Source of the DNA: Sanderia malayensis
Lineage: Eukaryota > Cnidaria > Scyphozoa > Semaeostomeae > Pelagiidae
Reading direction: 5' to 3'
Assembly: GCA_013076295.1 (NCBI GenBank)
Contig: RQOL01000673.1
Location: 62,001-126,000 of the forward strand
DNA: 64,000 nt
A program made the translations under genes and the position numbers. The notes under the pieces are model-generated. The model ran no database searches, had not been told where the DNA came from, and saw nothing but the letters and a program-made list of their open reading frames with translations. Positions 56,467 to 64,000 of the stretch are shown one piece after another; position 1 is the first letter of the stretch, and every line of letters starts with the position of its first letter.

Positions 56467-56566
56467 NNNNNNNNNNNNNNNNNNNNNNNNNNNNNNNNNN
56501 NNNNNNNNNNNNNNNNNNNNNNNNNNNNNNNNNNNNNNNNNNNNNNNNNNNNNNNNNNNNNNNNNN
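56467..56566. other. Assembly gap of exactly 100 N
   Basis: One hundred N. A round 100 is the conventional placeholder for a gap of unknown size, so the two flanks may not be truly adjacent. Confidence 0.98.
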
Positions 56567-57713
56567 GTGTGAGAGAAAATCGATGTCAAATTTGTTGCTT
56601 CAGTACGGGAAAATGAATGGGGCACAACTAGGCTCAACTATGATGTCATAGTTGGCTCGACCCAGTCCTGAAAGTTAACCAAAAAAATGGCGAAAATGGC
56701 GAAATATAGACACTTCGCCACGTTATAACTCGTTAACTATACATCAGATTTAAAAAATATTTGCGGATCTAAAATCAGTAAAGAAAGTTTTATCGATGTA
56801 AAGAATAAAAAAATAAGGTGTAGAGGCGCTTTAATAATGTCCATAATTTTTGCTTTTCATCCTTTGCTTTTCATGGCAAGAACAGGTTACGTGTTGTTCA
56901 GGCATCATATTTTTATTTGATATTTCAAGTTCATAACTGTTCTAATTCTTTTCTGTTTCTTACCATAGTTTTGAAAGACACAAGGCTCGGTAAGAAATGA
57001 GTTAATTTATTGCAGTTTTTCCTTCCGACTATTCTGTTCAGCTCTTTAATTATTTGTTTCCCTTATAAAAAGAGGCCCATTTTTATCGATTTTCAAGTAA
57101 CAGACACCTCTCTTTCACAAACTTCTGTCAATTACGAAATGATATTCTCCTTCTTCAATGGTTTATAAATGTAACCCATGTACAATGAGTTACTCTTTGC
57201 CACAGATAAAAACATCAATTTTGTTTTATTTATCTTGAATATATGAACAAACTATTATGGGGCCCCTTTTAACAAATTGAATCTGTAAAGAAATTTGTTC
57301 ATTTCTTAACAAGTGCACTGAATTCAACAAGTTAATTTTCATTACCTACATGTTTTCTGAGTCTCTTTTTATGATTCCTTTATTTATGTCGACAAGAATT
57401 TTAAATCCAATTTACTCTCTTCCATTTTAGTAACTGTTTACATAACAGAAACGGGCACAGTTTAACGTAACGGCTTTCTTAAAATTTACATTATATTACA
57501 TAGGATTACTTTTATAATAATGATTTGTTTACAACACTATGCTTAACACTACCATATTTTTTAAATATATAATATTTACTTCTTTGTGTTGCAGCTTTCC
57601 ACAGGGCTATAATTATTCCATTGCTGTTGTTATTGAGTACAAGCAATAACATTTACAATAGTATTGCCTAATTTAATTTTTTCCTACTTCTTTTTCAATT
57701 CACAACATGCACC

Positions 57714-59455
57714 ATGCCGTGCAAGGCCAAAAGAAGTATAACCGGTGACAGACGTAGAAATGAAGTGCGAGAGAATGTGCAGCATAGGAGACAAATCAAT
57801 CAACAGCTTCAACCTCAACAGACCGGAAATGCGGATAACCCACTTGCAGCAGTCAACGATCTTCAACAAATGCAGATCGAAAACAATCAGCTAGAAGCCC
57901 CAGAATATCAGCCATTTCCAGTACAGTATCCCATTCCACAGATACAGCCCATGGAGGTGGAACAAGAGCTTCCCATTCTGAACCAAGAGCTTCCCATTCA
58001 GAACCAAGGGCTTCCAGCAGCAGGACAACCTGTAGACATCGAGATGCAAGATGCAGTTCCAGTACCTGATGAAAATCAGATACCAGAACCCGTCAAAGAT
58101 CAGCAAATGAAAGTTAACAACCCTGTCCCTGAGAACAATGAAGCTGAAAACCTTATCCTCTTCTCGCCATTACCACACCACTTAAATAAAATGACCAGAA
58201 CATGCATTCATTGTGGTGCAAAGTACTTCAAAGAAGAACAAAACACAAAAAAAATGCAACATATGTTGCATGGAAGGATTAATTGCTCTGGATCAAGTTG
58301 AACCACCTCCAAACAGTGTCATGCATAACTTATTATTGACTTATGAGTTGTACCCTAAATTCATATTTTCATACATATGCTTTGTATTAAGTTAATTGCA
58401 TTAATTATCACAGGTGTAACAGAAACAGACAGATCCAGAAAATACACAGAACTCTACATCATGGATACACAACAAGCATTGCAGGAACGGCAAAACACTG
58501 CAGGAGAACAACGTCTTGATTTGGACATTTTTGCACTTCTACAGAATGAATTGATGGCAGTCAATCGATTTGCACAACAATATCGAAGCATGGGTGAAAT
58601 ATTGGAGGAACAGCGGCAGCAAGCTATTGCAAACAATCAGCCTGTTCCGACATTCAAAATGATCATAACAGGTCGCCCACAACAAGATCGCAGATACGAT
58701 AATCCTACTGCCAGAGAAATTGCAGCTATATACACAGTACAAAATGGAGGTGCACCAAATCGTGATGATAGAGAATTGCAAGTTCAAACAAGACACGGAG
58801 ATCTCGTGAAGATTTACGCAACCAGTCCAAGTGCCGATCCTCTCACATATCCATTGATATTCTTTCATGGTGACAGGGGTTACAGTTTGGACCTGCAACG
58901 ATTGCCAACTGCAAACGTAAAGGGTCAGCAAAACATGAATCGTATCCGACGCACCACACTAACCCTCGCTGAATAGTATTCATACAGAATCCAGGTCAGG
59001 GATGCATTCTCAACCATCCACATTGCATCACTTCCATTTCAACAGGATCTGGTAGATGCATATACGAAGATAGAAGGCTTTTAAGAAATACAGCAAGCAC
59101 AAGACAGTCAGACTAGCATACAGCCTTACTATCAACAAGGCACAGGGACAATCTCTGAGGTATGTTGGTTTGTATTTACCTGAGCCCGTGTTCACACATG
59201 GTCAGTTATATGTGGCCATGTCCAGAGCAACATCATTTGACAGGCTCAATGTATTCCTCCCAGAAGAAACACACAGGAAGACAAAAAACATTGTCTTCCA
59301 AGAAGTCCTTTAAAGGTCTTCACAAACTTTTCAGCATAAATTGCGTTGCTCACAGAGGGTGTCAGTCTACCAAAATGCACGTACACAAATTACGGAGCTC
59401 AGATTGTGGTTCTAGCGGATCAGCATTGCACTACAGTGTGATGTTCCTGTTGTGA
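57714..59455 (+). pseudogene. Helitron Rep/helicase remnant (copy B)
   Basis: Same parts and same central deletion as copy A: leader and CIHCGAKYF (57714-58301), DPLTYPLIFFHGDRGY (58377-58976), then [18 protein letters not shown] helicase end near 59190-59230, which here lies in a different frame of the visible ORF 59162-59455. The segment with HSREYNSLMARASW is deleted (222 bp). The break at the CCMEG frameshift is shared, so it predates the duplication. Confidence 0.8.
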
Positions 59456-61691
59456 TTTCAGCCCATCATTGCTGGTTTGCCAGGCCGCTCCAGTCAATTA
59501 GATCCGCCAAGAACGATGCGGACACTGTCAAAACACTCCAGTGTCCGGGGGTGTTCGGCAACAGCAACAACACGATCTGGATCCTCGATAGCACCCGTAT
59601 CAGAAGAGATATGTTTTGCCAAGCTCTCCGATATTGCCTATGGGAGTATGGCTTTCCTTTTCTCTGTGAAAACTGTAATCTCTCTATCAGCCATAGTTGT
59701 TTTAACAAGAATTAGCAGTGGATTACCCTCCTCTCATCTCCTTATTTATAATAACAATATAGCTGATCCCTTATTATGTAATATACCAAATCTAAATTGC
59801 AGTTTTCATGAACAAGGAAACCTCGAACAAAGGTTACCCCTTGAAGTTGGTGTTCGAGCTTTAAACTAATGTAACCGGCAATCTTTTTTTACTATGGTTA
59901 ATTGTAATGGCACGATGAACCAGAAAAATAGACAGACGTATCCTTGATATGTGTGACAAGATTGTGAATTCCTATTGAACAATGATGTGAACATCACCGG
60001 ACACTCCACATGATGAATGAAGACATCAATACAATCTACAGATGGGGTAAATTTTCTCTCATTAATGTTCACTATCGATTCATAAATCATGAACATTAAA
60101 TGGACATTAGAAGTTTGTGTACATTTTTCGTGCATGTTAAAGCCCATGCTTTCCTTTATGACATTGTATGCCAATGCCAAAGGTTTTTATAGTTGTGTAT
60201 AGCACTTAATTGAAGCTATCGTCAATGACACTTACTATATTACCGTTTATGTACTAATATATTATATACAAAAACAATGTAGGATTAATGATTCCAATAT
60301 ACAGGGTTGTCACCCCTACCCCTAAACAAAATATTTTGTCAGCAAAGGCACCTTATGAACAATTTTTGCAAATTTTTACCATATAATATTCAACTCATAA
60401 GACATTGTGTTTAAAAATATTTTGTATTCATCTCTTGTCATTTTTGAGCAATTGTATCCTGAGCAAATTTGTCAGATAAATCAAATGCAAAAAATGAAAT
60501 TATCTTGCACTTCATCTACTAATTGTTACTAATAACAAATGCCATTTCTAATAACATCTTCAACAAGAGAAGCATTACAGAACATATATAGGTTAGGCTT
60601 ACCTTTGAATTGTGGCAGCAGAACTATTGTCAAAAGCACCGGGACTGTTAGCGAACCTAGTTATTGAAAAGAATATAATAGAATTCAAGCATTGCAACAT
60701 CAGATCTCCAGGTTAGTTGTTATGATTCATATGTCTTTCTTGCATCAACAATGACCAGGGGTAATTCAATAAGAGCTTTCAAATGACAGAGTAAAATGTT
60801 GTAAGTTATTTCGCAGCTTGATTCTACAACAGCTTCTACAACAGCAATGCATACTCACTTTGCATACATCTGAGAGCAAAATCAATCAACTCTCATTTTA
60901 GTAAGGTTTTTAGTTTCTCTAAAGTCATTGTACTTTTGATTTTTATTGATCTTAATTGAATAAAAGGCAAGAATGAAATGATTTATGTAGTATGCTTGCC
61001 ATTTCAAAGTCTAAGCTAGATATCTCCGGCAACTCAGAAACAAGATCCACTCTTGGTGTAAGACCTATCAAATCATCAACGTTTGGGTCTATATTTAGAA
61101 AAGTAAAGTGAGAGGTAAAAAAATGAAAAATGAAAGCTAGTCAACTGAAGGTTTTCATTTCCCTTCAAATTATAAATCAACTACTTTTCCGAGAAGTATA
61201 CAGATGTAGGTGTTGAATGGAATTTTGTTCCAAGACATCACAAAAAGGGGGAATAGCATAACCCTTGCTATATAATTAGGGCTATACTCTTAGCTGAAAA
61301 GCAAAGAATTATATGGAAATCTATTAAGATATGCTACTTGATATAATATTATGTCAAGTAGTAGATAGAGATATAATACTTGATCAATATTGTTACTTGG
61401 GCTATATCATACAATCTAATCTTACTAATATCGCCAGGGGCGCATCCAGGAAAAAGAATGAGTCTAGCTCAGGGGTCTGGGGAAAGTGCCGCAAACATTT
61501 TGTAGACCACGCCCTTTAGAATCTTGGAAAACGAATGCCACTCCCTAAACAGAAAAGTGCATTGAAAGGGGGAGAGAATGCTAACAGGGAAAAGTAGTGT
61601 GGCTTTCAATTTTTTTCCACATGAAACAAAATATTGAAACAAACAATGAAATAATTATTGAAGGAAATTAAGCTTAAAGTTTCATTCTGGC
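59456..61691. other. No gene recognised (copy B)
   Basis: Counterpart of 31820-34055 and equally without recognisable genes. The frame 61331-61519 is shorter than its counterpart because CGA changed to TGA or TAG nearby, which supports absence of constraint. Confidence 0.4.
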
Positions 61692-63519
61692 TCATTGTTC
61701 AAGATTGGGGAAGCTTTTCTGGTCTATCCTCAGGAGCAAAGTAAACAATGTCTCCAGAGGCGGACCCTTGTCCATCATTAGCCAATTGTCTTCCGACATT
61801 TTAAATTCTGTTTTGATGTAGCGGGGCTCATCAAGGTCATCCTTATATAGGTTTAAAATTATAGAAAACTTGCCTTTCCAGTCTGACAGAGACACCGCTT
61901 TTGGGGGGAACGCGAAAAACCATGCAAGTGGAGATTTGTTTTGCTCAGAGAAGCGGGTTTGGGTTTGTTGAGACAAATGGTCGCCATGCTAGCCATCTAG
62001 TTCGGCAACATCGATAAGACGTGTGTCGGAAGCAGTTGGCAAAATGGCCTTAATGTTTACCGCCAAAAAGGCAAACCTATTGAGGCTGACATTGAAAAAA
62101 TTCGATACCACACGTACAGTACTCATCATGTTTTTCACCAAAGGTGTATCGCACGCTGATGCAGCAACAACATTCAAATCATGAGATGCACAATGGACAT
62201 ATGGAGCCTTGGGAAAGACTCTAGTAATCCTTGCTGCCGCTCCTGCACACTTGCCAGACATATTTGCAGCACCACGATACCCTTGCCATGAACAAACGTT
62301 CATATCAAGGGACAACTTTGCAATACCATCAAGGATCTTATTTGAGATGGCTTCACCGGTTATGCCCTCGTTGCAAGGGAAAAAACCCACAAAAGAATCT
62401 CTGATTTGCGACTCTCTGTCGACGTATCTTAACACAATAGGCATTTGTTTAACATTGCTGACATCTACAGCTTCATCATTCAGAATCGTAAAGAATTTTG
62501 CCTCTTTTATCTCTGAGGTGATCTTCTGCAAAATAACTTCATCACAAATTGTAATTACTGTGTCGTTTTCAAAAGATATGTAGCCGATTTTGGTGCATTG
62601 GCTCTGTGATCCTCGAAAACTGAATTATCGCCAAATTTTAGCAAATATGTTATTATCTCTTGCACGTTCCCCGGAATATGTTCTTTCTTATCATAATTTT
62701 CAGAATCATCATGGTGACCTCGTAGTGCATTGCTCTGGTGCCCACAAAAAATTAATGCTCCAACTCTGAGTCTTAATTTTGCTCTGTTAACCTCAATTTG
62801 TTTGCTCATTATTTTATTCATTTGGAGATCAATGGACTTGAGCTTATTTTCAAAGCAGTGTATAAAATGCGTGGCCTTCAAAATAGCTGTTCGATGACGA
62901 GGACATTTCTCTGAATGGGCTCGAAACTGTGGAATCGCTGTTGACCAAGTATTGAATGGGGATTTACATAGCCTATCCAGTTTTGAGCATTACGAATAGT
63001 TTCATTTGAACGGAAGATAACACAAGGTAAGGAAAAGGCACCGTCTAGCTTTCGTGAATATTCTAACCATGGAAAGTCAGACAACCATTTTAACTGAAAT
63101 TTTCTGCCAGAAAAGTAGGAAGGACATGCGAAATTGGGCTTTGCAGTATTTGTTAACAGGGCATACTTTTGTTCATCAGATAAAATGGCTGAATTCTGGT
63201 AAAAATTGCCAACATCACTTTCAATATCAAATATCATAGGTTCTATACTTCTATTGTTAACATCAAGTTTGACATTAAGGGAAGCAGTTGCATTTAGATT
63301 ATTTTGATCAGCATGAGCATGAGCAACATGGGCAGTGTCAGCCACAGAGTTTCTGATCTTAGATGGTTCTGTTGGGACATCATCATGTATGTTGGGAATT
63401 TTTGCTCCAAAATGGTCAAGAAGAGTTAGTTCATGCTGCTTTCTTTTCTTTCCCAATGTGAGACATAGCAAAAACTTGCATTGCAGCACATCGGAAAATG
63501 AACACCTTTTCGTTTTCAT
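61692..63519 (-). pseudogene. hAT transposase, ZMYM/TTF-finger type (copy B)
   Basis: As copy A, with the TTF finger (KWLSDFPWLEYS) at 62878-63519 and the catalytic part open for 180 codons at 61989-62531, because the codon that is TGA in copy A is Ser here (NVCSWQGYRG). Both frameshifts and the TAG before the last frame are shared. Missing C-terminal dimerisation motif as in copy A. Confidence 0.85.
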
Positions 63520-64000
63520 CTAATTCATGATCAAAAGCATGAGGCAAGCTGTTGCATTGAACAATAATTCATATACATTTTCAACATTTCCACCTTGTAT
63601 ATTCAACATTTTCAACTTCTATTCTCTAGAAAGATTCAATTGGCATGCCAATAACAGAAGACAGAGTTAACAAGCACAAAAATGATGAATATGTGAATGA
63701 CTTGGCATTTGCTTTTGCTTCTTCAAGCACAGCTGGGATACGGTCATCTTTACTAAACAATTTATAGGCAGGCTAGGAGAATAGGATTGAGAAGATGGTG
63801 TTTTATTTAGCAGCTTTCCATTAAGTGATTGACCATAAATAATTGGATGATTGGCATAATACCCTGCATTTCTAAACAGCTCTATAGAAGTTAGATTTCG
63901 TAGACAGGCAAATAAGCTCTCACTACATATTAATGATGTTAATTAATGCAGCAAAAACCGCAATGTCTGAAATAGATATTCATATAACTGGCATAGATAT
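63520..64000. other. Spacer and LINE 5' end (copy B)
   Basis: Counterpart of 35881-36361. The 13-bp target site ACATATTAATGAT and the first LINE codons (up to GIDM) are present at the end of the window, so the LINE insertion is in both copies. Confidence 0.8.

Larger units (their letters stand above)
56567..64000. repeat. Duplicated composite unit, copy B
   Basis: Collinear with 28712-36361 and starting at the first base after the gap. Differences seen: a 222-bp deletion at about 58325, a 4-bp insertion near 59310, a 3-bp insertion near 63291, scattered single-base changes. It runs past the window end, up to within 63 bp of the LINE's 5' end. Confidence 0.95.

Noticed and set aside
56428..56637. 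Frames spanning the gap
   Set aside because: They contain unknown residues from the 100 N and join flanks that may not be adjacent.

Overview
This is AT-rich nuclear DNA from an animal, most likely an aquatic invertebrate. The evidence is spliced gene fragments with short GT-AG introns (about 75-125 bp, a few longer) and a dense, nested collection of animal transposable elements of many superfamilies: two or three LINE families, a Penelope-like element, a Helitron, hAT, a THAP-type PIF/ISL2EU relative, a MULE-like gene, TTAA-targeting DNA elements and a TA-targeting MITE. A multi-copy protein family common in cnidarian, mollusc and fish genomes is also present. I see no bacterial signature, no rRNA, no convincing tRNA and no CRISPR. 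Short introns would suit a sponge, tunicate or cnidarian, but the sequence does not settle the phylum.

Layout. 1.1-5.0 kb (+): a spliced gene whose 3' eight exons keep a coherent reading frame and encode a Ulp1/SENP-like (C48) cysteine protease with the H-D-Q-C residues visible; its 5' exons look interrupted. 6.2-7.9 kb: a 126-bp tandem repeat, then a 5' fragment of the LINE that is more complete at 37.9-42.1 kb. 11.7-12.5 kb: 3' end of another LINE with an (ATGT)n tail. 14.1-14.8 kb: a MITE. 15.9-17.3 kb: a repeat family rich in GCGAGC hairpins. 18.4-26.1 kb: a large inverted-repeat-bounded element holding a broken gene of about 1,300 codons (minus strand), invaded by a 1.69-kb TTAA element. 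26.3-29.0 kb: a second TTAA element with about 420-bp inverted termini and a degenerate THAP domain.

28.7-36.4 kb is a composite unit (internally deleted Helitron, broken hAT transposase, start of a 5'-truncated LINE) that recurs almost identically at 56.57-64.0 kb, beginning exactly at a 100-N scaffold gap. This may be a real segmental duplication or an uncollapsed haplotype. 36.3-37.5 kb: the LINE itself, with a 13-bp target-site duplication. 37.9-42.1 kb (-): LINE with ORF1, a PHD-like finger and RT. 42.8-48.5 kb: remnants of a THAP/HTH transposase, a gag-like coiled coil, a MADF/SANT-like gene (-) and a spliced MULE-like transposase. 48.8-50.6 kb: the hairpin repeat family again. 52.4-53.0 kb: a small three-exon gene I do not recognise, whose splice phases agree. 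53.15-53.65 kb: a 252-bp tandem duplication. 54.2-56.0 kb (-): a Penelope-like reverse transcriptase with one in-frame stop.

Almost every coding region is transposon-derived and most carry stops or frameshifts. The two places that look like they could be live, spliced genes are the C48 protease (3.1-5.0 kb) and the small basic protein (52.4-53.0 kb).
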